From positions 1-53,324 of the forward strand of contig CAMBZR010000015.1 of the NCBI GenBank assembly GCA_945872285.1: DNA of 53,324 bases. Direction: 5' to 3'. A program made the position numbers and the translations under genes. Below are positions 16,855 through 25,625 of this stretch, piece by piece (the stretch's first letter is position 1; each line of letters opens with the position of its first letter). The notes under the pieces are model-generated. The model had not been told where the DNA came from. It saw nothing but the letters and a program-made list of their open reading frames with translations, and made no database searches. This DNA is from Bordetella parapertussis (lineage in GTDB: Bacteria; Pseudomonadota; Gammaproteobacteria; Burkholderiales; Burkholderiaceae_B).

Positions 16855-18909
16855 ATGAACATTCATATCAAAACTATTCTGCAATACGCTCTGACAATTT
16901 TTTTAAGCGCTTTTTTACTTTTTCAGGTGCAACCGCTCATCGCAAAAATGATTCTGCCGTGGTTTGGCGGCTCGGCCTCAGTTTGGACCGCCTGCATGTT
17001 GTTTTTTCAAATGGTGTTACTGCTGGGCTACATCTACTCGCATTGGGTCGTGCAGTATCTTTCTTCGGTGCGTCAAAGCTATTTGCATATTGCGTTAATC
17101 ATTGTCAGCTTAATTTTCTTACCAATTCAACCTGGCCAAAGTTGGCAACCTACGGGCAGCGAAAATCCAACCTTACAGATTATTGGCTTGCTACTGGTCT
17201 CAATCGGGCTACCCTATTTTGTTCTGTCAACAACGGGGCCGTTACTACAGGCTTGGTTTGCTCGTGAAAAATCTGGCACCGTCCCCTATCGTCTGTTTGC
17301 CCTTTCAAATCTTGGCTCACTACTGGCACTGCTCGCGTATCCGATTGCTGTTGAACCCTTCTTTAACTCAACGGTTCAATCGTATTTATGGTCAAGTTTG
17401 TATCTGATCTTTGGAGTCAGTTGCTCATTACTTGCCTGGCGAAACCGCAAGGCCTCGACGCTGGCAACACCTGATACCCAAGCGTTTGTTGCCGAATCAG
17501 CGGCCAAACTCAAAGGTAGTCATTACCTTTCGTGGCTCTTGCTTGCTGCCTGCCCCTCGATCTTAATGGTTGCCGACACAAGCTACCTAACCGAAAACGT
17601 CGCACCCATCCCCATGCTTTGGGTGATTCCGCTTGCGCTTTATCTGCTGTCATTCATTATCTGCTTTGAGCGCCCCCATTGGTATCAACGAAAGTTTTTT
17701 ATCCCGCTTTTTGTGGTCTCGTTGTTCGTTTTAGCGGTGCTACCGACACTTTCACACTCACTAATGCCTCTGATCGCCTTTATTGCAATCAATCTAACTG
17801 CCTTTTTTGTTGTCTGTGTCGTTTGTCACGGAGAGCTCGCCAAACAACAACCTCATCCGAAGCACTTGACCATTTATTATTTGATGCTGGCGGTCGGTGG
17901 TTTAGTGGGAGGCCTGTTTGTTGGCGTCATCGCCCCCTATGTCTTCAATGGGAACTATGAATTTTCAATTGGTGTCGTGCTGGCAGGCGTTGTCACGTTT
18001 GGAGTTCTGCATCATCAGTTGTTGCCACATCATAAGCATCGGCTCGTCATTACTGCGCTGTCGGTGATTGCGGTCATAGCGTTAGGCTACATCAGAGTCA
18101 ATGATCATATTCAAGAACTTGCAGGTGCCGACATCAAGGTCAGAAATTTTTACGGAACGATCAACGTATTTACCAGAGCTGAGCGAAACCTTCGCTACAT
18201 GGCGCATGGCGTTGTCAATCACGGCGAACAGTCGCTTGACCCAGCCTTATCAAGAAAACCAACTGCCTATTATATTGAGGCAGCAGGCGCAGGAAAAGCC
18301 ATCCTGTATAAAGCGAAACATTCAGACGCGATCAAAGTGGGTATTGTTGGACTAGGCGCAGGCACCTTGGCAACGTATGGACGTAATAAAGACACCTACG
18401 TATTTTATGAAATTAATCCGCAAGTCATTGAGCTTGCCGAAAAGAACTTCACTTATCTCAAAGATACCAAAGCCAAGACACAAATGATTTTAGGCGACGC
18501 GCGCATTCAGTTAGAGCGTGAATCCGCTAATAAATTTGACGTGCTGATCATCGATGCGTTTTCTGGTGATTCAATCCCCGTGCATCTGTTAACTCTTGAA
18601 GCCTTTAAAGAGTACTTCAGGCATCTCAAGCCAGACGGCATTCTTGCTGTGCACATCACTAACTGGTATTTCGATCTGGCCCCCGTCATTAAAACGGCAG
18701 CCGATCAACTAAAGAAAGACGCCCGCATTGTCTCGGTCGAAAGGGATAATGAAAAAAATATCCTCCGCTCACAGTGGGCGGTTATCAGCGCAGACGAGGC
18801 ATTTTTCAAAAGCGAAGGCCTGAAAGGCGAACTCCCGATCAAATTAAATCGCGCTTTCAACGCTTGGAAAGACGGCTATAGCAGCTTATTCTCGGTTCTC
18901 AAAGAGTAG
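16855..18909 (+). CDS. Membrane-bound spermidine synthase-like fused protein
   Basis: 684 residues from the ATG at 16855 with GAGG 8 bases upstream; the longer open frame from 16756 runs inside the SDR gene. The N-terminal ~430 residues are a multi-pass membrane domain with the characteristic 'SAFLLFQVQPLIAKMILPWF' opening. The C-terminal ~220 residues are a spermidine-synthase-like Rossmann domain: 'VGIVGLGAGTLATYG', the acidic 'YEINPQVIE', 'LGDARIQLE' and 'DVLIIDAFSGDSIPVHLL'. The family is widespread but its substrate is unproven; true aminopropyl transfer has not been assumed here. Confidence 0.9.
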   Translation: MNIHIKTILQYALTIFLSAFLLFQVQPLIAKMILPWFGGSASVWTACMLFFQMVLLLGYIYSHWVVQYLSSVRQSYLHIALIIVSLIFLPIQPGQSWQPTGSENPTLQIIGLLLVSIGLPYFVLSTTGPLLQAWFAREKSGTVPYRLFALSNLGSLLALLAYPIAVEPFFNSTVQSYLWSSLYLIFGVSCSLLAWRNRKASTLATPDTQAFVAESAAKLKGSHYLSWLLLAACPSILMVADTSYLTENVAPIPMLWVIPLALYLLSFIICFERPHWYQRKFFIPLFVVSLFVLAVLPTLSHSLMPLIAFIAINLTAFFVVCVVCHGELAKQQPHPKHLTIYYLMLAVGGLVGGLFVGVIAPYVFNGNYEFSIGVVLAGVVTFGVLHHQLLPHHKHRLVITALSVIAVIALGYIRVNDHIQELAGADIKVRNFYGTINVFTRAERNLRYMAHGVVNHGEQSLDPALSRKPTAYYIEAAGAGKAILYKAKHSDAIKVGIVGLGAGTLATYGRNKDTYVFYEINPQVIELAEKNFTYLKDTKAKTQMILGDARIQLERESANKFDVLIIDAFSGDSIPVHLLTLEAFKEYFRHLKPDGILAVHITNWYFDLAPVIKTAADQLKKDARIVSVERDNEKNILRSQWAVISADEAFFKSEGLKGELPIKLNRAFNAWKDGYSSLFSVLKE

Positions 18910-18956
18910 TAACGGTTGCAATTAACGGCTTAGCGTCTTTGGGGGGATGTCCAACC

Positions 18957-19598
18957 ATGTGCAGCCACTACAAACTCGTCACCCAGATCAACCAATTGCG
19001 CCGAGCCTTTGGGCTTGGCCCGTTAGAGCAGATCGGCAAGCCTGACATGTGGCCGGGCTACGAAGGGCTATTCATCCGCCCTCACCCGCACGCTGAGGTG
19101 GGCGACGAGGCGGTACCCGCGCGTGAGGCACTCACTGGTAAGTGGGGCTTGATTCCTCATTGGTCTAAGGATGGCACGGTCAAGGGTACGTTTAATGCAC
19201 GCAGTGAAACCATCGCTGAAAAGCCGACGTTTCGCGATGCCTGGAAAAAGGGCCAGCGCTGCATTATTCCGGCGATGTCGGTATTTGAGCCTGACTGGCG
19301 CTCAGGCAAGGCCGTGGCAGCTGAAGTGTCACGAGCAGATGGCGAACCAATGGGCATCGCGGGTATTTGGTCTGCGTGGTGCTCACCTGCTGGCTGGCTA
19401 GAAAGCTACACCATGCTCACAGTCAACGCAGATGATCATGCTATGTTTAAGCTCTTACACAAGCCGCAAGACGAAAAGCGCATGGTGGTGATCTTGAACC
19501 CTGACAGCTTTGAGACTTGGCTGAAAGGTTCACTGTCAGACATCACGCCCCTCATCAGGCAATGCCCTGCTGAGGTTCTTCAGTTTCAAAGCCCTTAA
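18957..19598 (+). CDS. SRAP domain protein (YedK/HMCES family)
   Basis: 213 residues from the ATG at 18957. This start leaves Cys at position 2 (MCSHYKL), the residue that crosslinks to abasic sites in single-stranded DNA after Met removal; a TTG 18 bases upstream would bury it and is rejected. Other family residues are visible: 'GTFNARSETI' (Asn), 'MSVFEPDW' (Glu) and a late His in 'KLLHKPQDEKRMVVIL'. It protects abasic sites at replication forks. 'FEPDW' in place of the usual 'FYEW' is a common variant. It follows the spermidine-synthase-like gene by 47 bases. Confidence 0.92.
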   Translation: MCSHYKLVTQINQLRRAFGLGPLEQIGKPDMWPGYEGLFIRPHPHAEVGDEAVPAREALTGKWGLIPHWSKDGTVKGTFNARSETIAEKPTFRDAWKKGQRCIIPAMSVFEPDWRSGKAVAAEVSRADGEPMGIAGIWSAWCSPAGWLESYTMLTVNADDHAMFKLLHKPQDEKRMVVILNPDSFETWLKGSLSDITPLIRQCPAEVLQFQSP

Positions 19599-19692
19599 TG
19601 AGCGGTGCTCCCACACGACTGTCGCGGCCGAAAGTAAATGGGCAAGAATAAAATAAATGATTACGTTGCCAATAAGAGTTTTTTACTCGTTT

Positions 19693-20274
19693 TTAATTGT
19701 GAGTCCTTGGCTTGCCTAGCAGGCGTTGTAAATCTTCTGGTGCAGATGCGTAGACTCGTTGATTGTTCGCGATATCCTTTTCGTATTTTTCACCACCAAC
19801 AATACAACTACGAGACATGACTGTGATGTTGTAGGGTGCTAATTCTTTCTGCAAATTATCAAAGTCCCCATGGAATATCAGGCCGTGCACATACCATCGA
19901 GGTGAGCCCGTATTCTCAAAAAACGTTTTAAGCGGGGTAGCAAAATCGCTAAGCGCGATAGCCATCACCAACGCACCGATCGGCAACACTGCAAAAAAAC
20001 GTTTATTACGCAAAGCATCTACAGCCTTTATCGCATACGCTTTAGGCATCGCGTATATGAAGCGCCAAAGCTTATACACTTTAGAGTCTTTCAATGACTG
20101 CGACCCAGCATTATTTTTAAAGACCAGAGGCGGCAGCCGCACGCCTCGCTCAGTGATGATTTGCTCAATTGCCTGCAAAGCAAACGGATTCAAGTCTGGG
20201 CTATTGGCGCGTCTTGCCAGCAGATAAGCCGACTCAGTATTGTTAAAGCGCTCTTTAAAGTAAGCAAGGTTCAT
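19693..20274 (-). CDS. Unknown membrane protein coupled to the WYL regulator
   Basis: 193 residues, family not recognised. The N-terminal ~50 residues ('YLLARRANSPDLNPFALQAI' then 'TERGVRLPP') resemble a short helical domain seen at the front of many uncharacterised bacterial membrane proteins. A single transmembrane segment follows near the middle ('RFFAVLPIGALVMAIALSDF'). The C-terminal ~70 residues contain 'VHGLIFHGDFDNLQKEL', 'SRSCIVGG' and 'RVYASAPEDLQRLLG', with a soluble alpha/beta look. It begins 3 bases after the WYL regulator stop, so the two are almost certainly one transcript. Confidence 0.75.
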   Translation of the reverse strand: MNLAYFKERFNNTESAYLLARRANSPDLNPFALQAIEQIITERGVRLPPLVFKNNAGSQSLKDSKVYKLWRFIYAMPKAYAIKAVDALRNKRFFAVLPIGALVMAIALSDFATPLKTFFENTGSPRWYVHGLIFHGDFDNLQKELAPYNITVMSRSCIVGGEKYEKDIANNQRVYASAPEDLQRLLGKPRTHN

Positions 20275-20277
20275 TGA

Positions 20278-21249
20278 TTAATACAGCTTCAGAATTTTCT
20301 GCACCGTCTCTTTGACTTTCTTCTTAAGAGCTGCCGGCGCTAACACTTCGACATCAGGGCCTTGGCGTAGGATGTCTTGAATCAGCTCCCAGTCTTCGCC
20401 ATAGGGTACTTCTAGTGTGTAGCTACCATCTGCGTGAACTTCGCCAACTTGCTCGGGATGCCAGACTTCGCGTGCCACCCACTGGGCTCTGAACGGGGTG
20501 AACTTTAGTTTAGCGACTTGGCGATTTTTACCTGAAAAGATTCCATAACTCGTTTCGAACATCTCGCGCAACTCTGCTTCGGCCACATTCTTGGCAGCCT
20601 TATCGACCAGTTGAACACCGCTGAGCGCATCTAAGGCAAAGCTGCGTAAGCCTTCGCGCAAGTGGCAATAGGCATCCATATACCAATTGTCGCGGTAATA
20701 AACCAAGCGCTGAGGTGAAACCTGCCGCTCGGTGGTCTGCCCTGTTTGCCGCGCAAAGTGTTTGATGTCCAAACGTTTGCGTTGCACCAAGGCGTGGGCG
20801 ATCACTTGAAAATAATCACCCGAGACATGGCGCTGTGCCATGGGCAAGATGCGAATGCGATTCATGGCCTCTTTTGAACTGCCAATGCCCTCGTCTAATA
20901 AGCCCTCAAGGCGAGCCTTAAACGGAGCAACGTGCGGCAACAGCAAACCGCCCGGCTCGAGCTTTGAAATCAACTCGATCATCGTCAGCAACGAATGAAT
21001 TTCTTGCTGGTTAAACCAGACGCCTGGCAACTCAAAGGTTTTACCGTCTGTTGGTTGACGCGTCATGGCATAGCCACGCAGCGTGGCATCCCAGGCAAAG
21101 GGGATATTTAGCCGATCGCGCATGTAGGCTAAATCACGATTCAAGGTTGCGCGAGACACCTCAAGCGCCTCTTGCATCTGCTTCATTGTGACCGACGGTT
21201 TGGACATGAGCATGGCTTGAATCTTATAGAAGCGTTCGGTGCGATCCAT
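20278..21249 (-). CDS. WYL-domain transcriptional regulator (YafY type)
   Basis: 323 residues from the ATG at 21249 (MDRTERFYKIQAML). The N-terminal winged helix-turn-helix includes 'VTMKQMQEALEVSRATLNRD' as recognition region. The central WYL domain carries 'RLVYYRDNWYMDAYCHLREG' and 'LRSFALDALSG', and the C-terminal WCX-like extension ends 'LKKKVKETVQKILKLY'. WYL proteins sense nucleic acids or nucleotides and often control DNA-damage or phage-defence genes (BrxR, CapW). It is followed 3 bases later by the unknown membrane protein, which is its likely target or partner. Confidence 0.9.
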   Translation of the reverse strand: MDRTERFYKIQAMLMSKPSVTMKQMQEALEVSRATLNRDLAYMRDRLNIPFAWDATLRGYAMTRQPTDGKTFELPGVWFNQQEIHSLLTMIELISKLEPGGLLLPHVAPFKARLEGLLDEGIGSSKEAMNRIRILPMAQRHVSGDYFQVIAHALVQRKRLDIKHFARQTGQTTERQVSPQRLVYYRDNWYMDAYCHLREGLRSFALDALSGVQLVDKAAKNVAEAELREMFETSYGIFSGKNRQVAKLKFTPFRAQWVAREVWHPEQVGEVHADGSYTLEVPYGEDWELIQDILRQGPDVEVLAPAALKKKVKETVQKILKLY

Positions 21250-21344
21250 TCTTTTTATCCGCCAATCATGCAACTCGGTGCAACTGTTGAATCAATCATA
21301 ATTAACTTTTTGACAAATATGGGCGAACCTTTTGGTGTTTATCG

Positions 21345-21812
21345 TTAATTAAGTGTCACAGGTTGCGACTCGCGGCGAAAGGCTTCGCGGTATTCGCGAC
21401 AGCCGCTCACGACAAAATCGGCAGCTGAGGCAACTGTTCTGGCGTACTCGACCACGTCAGCGCAGTGTGTCTCGTAGGTCAGCCAAACTGTGTTGTTGCC
21501 GTTGACCACGGCCTTGACACAGCGGCGGTTGGCGTTAATTTCGTTTGCTACGTTTAGGGCCTTGGTCCGATCGGCAGGGTCTAGCTCCCAATAGACACAG
21601 CAGTAAAGGCGAAAGCCCCCTTGGCTTGGATAAGGGTCAAGGTAAAGTTTCCAACCTTCGCACTTGAAACCGAGTGAACCATCTTCATCAATTTTTGGAC
21701 GAAAACCCTCGTCGGCGAGGTGATTAAAGAGGTGCTGCAGATTGACGTCGATTTCAACTCTTGTTACGGGTAAAGCAATCGTTGCACTCTCTGGGTTCAA
21801 AGCGTCTGTCAT
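21345..21812 (-). CDS. YbjN-like (T3SS chaperone-fold-like) protein
   Basis: 155 residues from the ATG at 21812 with AGGAG 7 bases before it; an upstream TTG adds two residues. The middle 'LYLDPYPSQGGFRLYCCVYW' and 'ALNVANEINANRRCVKAVV' followed by 'TVWLTYETHC' follow the strand-helix order of YbjN-like proteins, which adopt a type III secretion chaperone-like fold. Function unknown in general. Four cysteines are unusual for a small cytoplasmic protein. It is divergent from the NERD-helicase gene (165 bases between starts). Confidence 0.6.
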   Translation of the reverse strand: MTDALNPESATIALPVTRVEIDVNLQHLFNHLADEGFRPKIDEDGSLGFKCEGWKLYLDPYPSQGGFRLYCCVYWELDPADRTKALNVANEINANRRCVKAVVNGNNTVWLTYETHCADVVEYARTVASAADFVVSGCREYREAFRRESQPVTLN

Positions 21813-21977
21813 GCGCAATCTCCTAAGGTTGTTTTACTAGAGCTTGAATAGACCTCTAGTTTCGCCATATGAGTGACTCATAGGATGAGGCACTCAAAAA
21901 GAGTTTTTAGACGGAACGGTGACAGCGCTTTGACAAAGCGACTATCCTTGAACAGACCATCATCACGGTAAGTATTC

Positions 21978-23609
21978 ATGGCCACCCTCGTACCTGACCT
22001 GTCAAACGCGAAGCACAGCCGCGGAAGAGAGCGCGAACTAGATGTTCTCTATCGCCTGGAGCTGTCGTTGCCTAAAGGCTACGAAATCTTTCATAATATT
22101 TCGTGGCATTCGCTGCATGAAGACAAAGACAAACATGGTGAGATTGACTTTGTCGTACTCTCACCCCTCGGTAATGTCTTGCTCGTTGAGGTCAAAGCGG
22201 GTGAGGTCACTATCGCCAATGGTCAAATGACCAAACTGTACGAGGACGGACCCAAAGATGTGGGCCGGCAGACGTCAGTGCAGTTTGCGGCTGTCGTCGA
22301 TCGACTGAACAAAGCAGGTTTGCGAACCCACGTCACAAATTGTCTGGTACTGCCCGACTACGTCATCGGCGACCAACACGTGATAAAGATACCGCCAGAG
22401 CGCATTATTGATGCAACGCGCTTTGATCGACTTGGCTCACTTGTCAGAGCAATGCTGGCTGATGAGCAGGCAGTTTCTGAGGTTGAACGCTTACGCAAAT
22501 TTTTTTGCAGCGAATTTAATGTCACCCTAGACATGCGCGTATTAGGAGAACAAGTTCGCACAGCTACCGTGCGTCTGGCCGATGGCCTAGCGACTTGGGT
22601 GCCACGTATTACCGCACCCTCGGGCGTAATCAAAATACAAGCCACAGCTGGTTCGGGTAAAACACAGCTTGCCTTGAAATTACTAGAAGACGCGTCAGAA
22701 AAATCGCTGAAAAGTTTATACGTTTGTTTCAATCGTAGCCTAGCCGATCACATTGGGCACATCGCACCGGCCAAGACTAAGGTCGCGAATTTTCATGAAC
22801 TGTGTGTTGAGTATTATCGGCAGACGGTGGGCGAACCCAACTTCACAGAGCAAGGTATTTATGATCGTATGGCCAACCACTACTGCGCTGCGATTGAGGC
22901 AAACACTAGTTTACAAAATCGCTATCAACTCATCGTGCTGGATGAGGGCCAAGACTTTGAACCCGCTTGGGTCGCTTCGCTCATGCCCCAGTTGACTGAC
23001 GAAGGTAAAGTCTATTTACTCGGCGATGACGCACAAAGGATATATGACCGCGGCGAGTTTGACTTGCCTGAGGCTGTGACCATCACCTGCCAAGATAACT
23101 TTCGAACTCCTGGTGCAATCTGCCAAGTCATTAACGCGCTCGGGTTGACCGAGCAAGCGGTCATCTCTCGCTCTTTCTACAGCGGCGAGTTACCAAATTT
23201 CTACACCTACTGCAATGACAAGGAGTTATTGGATAAGACCGAAATGGCGGTCAAGCACCTACTAAAGCGTGGCATTGCCCTCAAGGATATTGCGATCCTT
23301 AGCTGGCGTGGCTTAGCCGGTTCGGTCTTGATTAAGACTCCGCAGCTGGGTGAATTCACACTACGCCGCCCAAGAGGCAAGTACTCAGCCGCTGGAGACG
23401 CCCTTTGGACTGAGGGCGCACTACTGACGGATTCTGTCTATCGCTTTAAAGGCCAAAGCGCAGCGGGTATTGTGCTCACTGAAGTTGACTTTGAAGCCTT
23501 TGACGACAAAGCGCGGCGTCAACTGTTTGTGGGCCTGACGCGTGCCCAACTGGCTGTTGAAGTTGTGTTGACTGAAGAAGCCGCCGTTTGCTTAGGTAGC
23601 ATCCTCTAA
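21978..23609 (+). CDS. NERD nuclease-related domain fused to a UvrD-like SF1 helicase
   Basis: 543 residues. Residues 1-130 form a NERD domain with restriction-endonuclease-like residues: acidic 'RERELD' near 17-22, GEID (D57) and E71-V-K73. After a linker, the helicase core shows Walker A TAGSGKT (223-229), Walker B LDEGQD (321-326), motif III LLGDDAQRI (347-355), 'DNFRTPG' (motif IV region), 'VYRFKGQSAAGIVL' (V) and 'FVGLTRAQ' (VI). Cytoplasmic nuclease-helicase, likely in DNA repair or anti-phage defence. It is convergent with hipBA. A NERD-UvrD-like arrangement is known from defence islands but the role is rarely tested. Confidence 0.9.
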   Translation: MATLVPDLSNAKHSRGRERELDVLYRLELSLPKGYEIFHNISWHSLHEDKDKHGEIDFVVLSPLGNVLLVEVKAGEVTIANGQMTKLYEDGPKDVGRQTSVQFAAVVDRLNKAGLRTHVTNCLVLPDYVIGDQHVIKIPPERIIDATRFDRLGSLVRAMLADEQAVSEVERLRKFFCSEFNVTLDMRVLGEQVRTATVRLADGLATWVPRITAPSGVIKIQATAGSGKTQLALKLLEDASEKSLKSLYVCFNRSLADHIGHIAPAKTKVANFHELCVEYYRQTVGEPNFTEQGIYDRMANHYCAAIEANTSLQNRYQLIVLDEGQDFEPAWVASLMPQLTDEGKVYLLGDDAQRIYDRGEFDLPEAVTITCQDNFRTPGAICQVINALGLTEQAVISRSFYSGELPNFYTYCNDKELLDKTEMAVKHLLKRGIALKDIAILSWRGLAGSVLIKTPQLGEFTLRRPRGKYSAAGDALWTEGALLTDSVYRFKGQSAAGIVLTEVDFEAFDDKARRQLFVGLTRAQLAVEVVLTEEAAVCLGSIL

Positions 23610-23667
23610 GCAACCTGGGCACCTGTCACCGGCGACGTGCGTAGCTGCAGTCGATACGCCTTACTGC

Positions 23668-24981
23668 TCAGATAGCCGTACCGATCAGTCTTGTAGCCTG
23701 CTCAATCGAGTTATGTTCGAACGCAGATTTAAAGTCCACACACTCACCCTGTTTCAGTCCAACATCTGGCGTACTGGCTACAGCCTTCCATTGCCTGACA
23801 GCTTCGACCACTTCACCAAGCACTGTGTTTGCTGCCACTGGCGTCAATTCGAAGCGAGTTGCCTGATCTAGCAGTTGCTTCACCGAGGTGATCGGCCCAG
23901 TATCCTCGCTTAGCCATGTTTTTGACTCGGGTTCTTTATCTGGAAACGGATTCAGATCAAAGGCAGGTGCTAGACGCCATTGGTTATTGTTGGCGTACAA
24001 AAAACCAATGTTTTGCAAATGATCATCAACATTAGTAATTAAATGGTTAAACACCAAGCGCCGCCACAGTTGTTTGGCATCTGCGACAAAATTTTTGCAA
24101 TGCGAGCGCATCAAGTCTAGTATCTCAGTGTATGAGTGCTCGTCATCACGCTTAGCTTGCAATAGCGTGGCACCTGAAATATACGGGATACGACCTTGAT
24201 CAGGTGTTCGATCAAAGCGTCGAATGATTGCAACGGGTTGCTCTTGCACCATCACAATCCGCGCCAAGGCGCTATCGATTCCGGCAAGAGTCGCCAGACG
24301 AAGTGCTAAGACTTCTCCGCGTGTGACGCAACGTTCATCACTGACACTAGGAAATTTACCGAGACACAATGCACTGTCTGTATCGAGTACGGTGCACTTA
24401 GGCCGCATGCCACCAAGCGAAGTACCCTTACCTTGTAAATATTTAAGATCGGCTGCGGTCTCTTGACTGAGCTCAACCGCTCGCGATGCTTGTAGTATTT
24501 TTTCAAGTTCTAGTAATACGGGTGTTGTATGGCCCCCATCTTCAGCACCGCGCAGGTATTGGCCTGCTTCGTTTCGCAGGCGAAGGGCTCCAACGCGACT
24601 AAAGTCATCGACGGCAGTGAGATAATCAATTTCTGATAACGCAGTTAGTGAGGCGTCGGTCGCTTGGGCTTTTGCGTGTGCGCGCGCGATCACGCGTCGA
24701 CCCCAAGCATCGGGCTCAGAATCGGCTAAAGCAAGAAAAAAACACGAATCATTTTTGCTTGGTGGTTTTCGTAGTTGATGCCCTACCTGGCGCCGCAAAT
24801 CAGGCGAAATATCAAAGCATAGCGGGTTCGCTAACCATTGCTCACTGTAAGTAAACTGAGAGAATTCTCGAGGGCCATTTTTAGCGTAAATCAGGCGACC
24901 GAGCGGATGTTCAATACGGCCGAGGCAAACCTCAAGACTCGTGCGACGCGTAACCGGTTTAAAGGTTGTTTTCGTTGCCAC
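23668..24981 (-). CDS. hipA: HipA-family serine/threonine kinase toxin
   Basis: 437 residues. 'EPDAWGRRV' (89-97) marks the N-terminal HipA subdomain. 'GTSLGGMRPK' (186-195) is the Gly-rich nucleotide loop carrying the autophosphorylated Ser. NVDDH (317-321) is the catalytic loop and 'LAPAFDLNP' (338-345) holds the metal-binding Asp. HipA toxins phosphorylate tRNA synthetases or related targets and cause growth arrest. The start is GTG and overlaps the hipB stop by one base (TAGTG), implying translational coupling. All key residues are intact, so it is probably active. Confidence 0.92.
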   Translation of the reverse strand: MATKTTFKPVTRRTSLEVCLGRIEHPLGRLIYAKNGPREFSQFTYSEQWLANPLCFDISPDLRRQVGHQLRKPPSKNDSCFFLALADSEPDAWGRRVIARAHAKAQATDASLTALSEIDYLTAVDDFSRVGALRLRNEAGQYLRGAEDGGHTTPVLLELEKILQASRAVELSQETAADLKYLQGKGTSLGGMRPKCTVLDTDSALCLGKFPSVSDERCVTRGEVLALRLATLAGIDSALARIVMVQEQPVAIIRRFDRTPDQGRIPYISGATLLQAKRDDEHSYTEILDLMRSHCKNFVADAKQLWRRLVFNHLITNVDDHLQNIGFLYANNNQWRLAPAFDLNPFPDKEPESKTWLSEDTGPITSVKQLLDQATRFELTPVAANTVLGEVVEAVRQWKAVASTPDVGLKQGECVDFKSAFEHNSIEQATRLIGTAI

Positions 24982-25307
24982 TAGAACGCACCCGTTTCAG
25001 AGGTGGTTTTTGACTTGCGAATGCGTTGTGGCAATTTTTCATCCATCAGAATTAAACCGATCGAGTCGTGTGCGGTGTCGAGAAGCTGATCAAGCGCATC
25101 GAGCTCACCAAAGACTTGTAGGGCTCGGACTAGATGTTGAAGTGCACTACCAGGGTGTCCCGACTCTAGACGGCGAACCGTGTTGATTGACGTACCGATG
25201 CGCTCAGCAAGATCTTGCTGCGACAAATTACGCCGGCGTCGAGCGAGTGATAGGGCCAAACCTAAACGGTCTAAGCTGCGTGCGACTGGCAATGGGATAT
25301 CAGACAT
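24981..25307 (-). CDS. hipB: HipB-type XRE antitoxin
   Basis: 108 residues. The helix-turn-helix is 'LSQQDLAERIGTSINTVRRL' with 'ESGHPGSALQHL', a textbook XRE domain. The C-terminal ~30 residues are flexible and charged ('LPQRIRKSKTTSETGAF'), as expected for the toxin-binding tail. It is the first gene of the hipBA operon and likely binds the AT-rich region upstream to repress both genes. No Shine-Dalgarno sequence is evident before the ATG. Confidence 0.92.
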   Translation of the reverse strand: MSDIPLPVARSLDRLGLALSLARRRRNLSQQDLAERIGTSINTVRRLESGHPGSALQHLVRALQVFGELDALDQLLDTAHDSIGLILMDEKLPQRIRKSKTTSETGAF

Positions 25308-25368
25308 TTGAATTTAAATATTAATAAATGAATTTTTAAAAATCATAAAACTTTATATATAGTACTTT

Positions 25369-25388
25369 AAGTAAAGCACATCTTACTT
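25369..25388. promoter_or_regulatory. Candidate HipB operator
   Basis: Inverted repeat AAGTAA-N8-TTACTT (25369-25374 and 25383-25388) overlapping the predicted -10 of hipBA. HipB dimers usually bind such palindromes over their own promoter. The exact E. coli hip operator consensus is not present. Confidence 0.4.
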
Positions 25389-25409
25389 GACTTTAATTCT
25401 ATTTGTCAA
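25380..25409 (-). promoter_or_regulatory. Predicted sigma-70 promoter of hipBA
   Basis: On the minus strand TTGACA (25409-25404), an 18-base spacer and TAAGAT (25385-25380) form a good sigma-70 promoter, about 75 bases upstream of the hipB ATG. The inverted repeat at 25369-25388 covers its -10 region. Confidence 0.55.
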
Positions 25410-25525
25410 TATTTTTAATATTAACTACCAAAATATGAATTATTAAATATTATAAATATCTATTTTTGAATACCAATCTGCTTATTTTACTAAAAAATCT
25501 TATCTTAACGACAAACCCCTCACCT

Positions 25526-25542
25526 GCCTCACCCCCTGAGGC
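25526..25542. repeat. Small hairpin, copy A (CTCACCCCCTGAG core)
   Basis: GCCTCA-CCCCC-TGAGGC forms a 6-bp stem with a C5 loop. The same core with one swapped base pair recurs at 35388-35404. It lies 84 bases before the MerR start. Confidence 0.5.
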
Positions 25543-25591
25543 ACCTACCCCTCTATTGTCCCGTCCAATCCACTTATTTTCATTAATACAG

Positions 25592-25625
25592 TTGATTTAT
25601 ACAGTAATAGTGTTATTATTAACAC
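25592..25625 (+). promoter_or_regulatory. Promoter and palindromic operator abutting the MerR start (leaderless candidate)
   Basis: TTGATT (25592-25597), a 16-base spacer and TATTAT (25614-25619) place the expected transcription start at or next to the ATG at 25626. No Shine-Dalgarno sequence precedes the ATG. A perfect palindrome GTGTTATTATTAACAC (25610-25625) covers the -10 and touches the ATG, a natural autoregulatory site for the MerR protein it precedes. Confidence 0.5.

Larger units (their letters stand above)
25308..25625. other. AT-rich regulatory gap between hipBA and the MerR gene
   Basis: 318 bases, clearly AT-rich next to its surroundings. It holds the hipBA promoter and operator (minus strand), a small GC-rich hairpin (25526-25542) and the MerR/VIT-VWA promoter (plus strand), each listed separately. 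The remaining AT-rich run (25410-25500) shows no gene. Its composition hints at transferred DNA or a nucleoid-protein-silenced control region. Confidence 0.7.
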
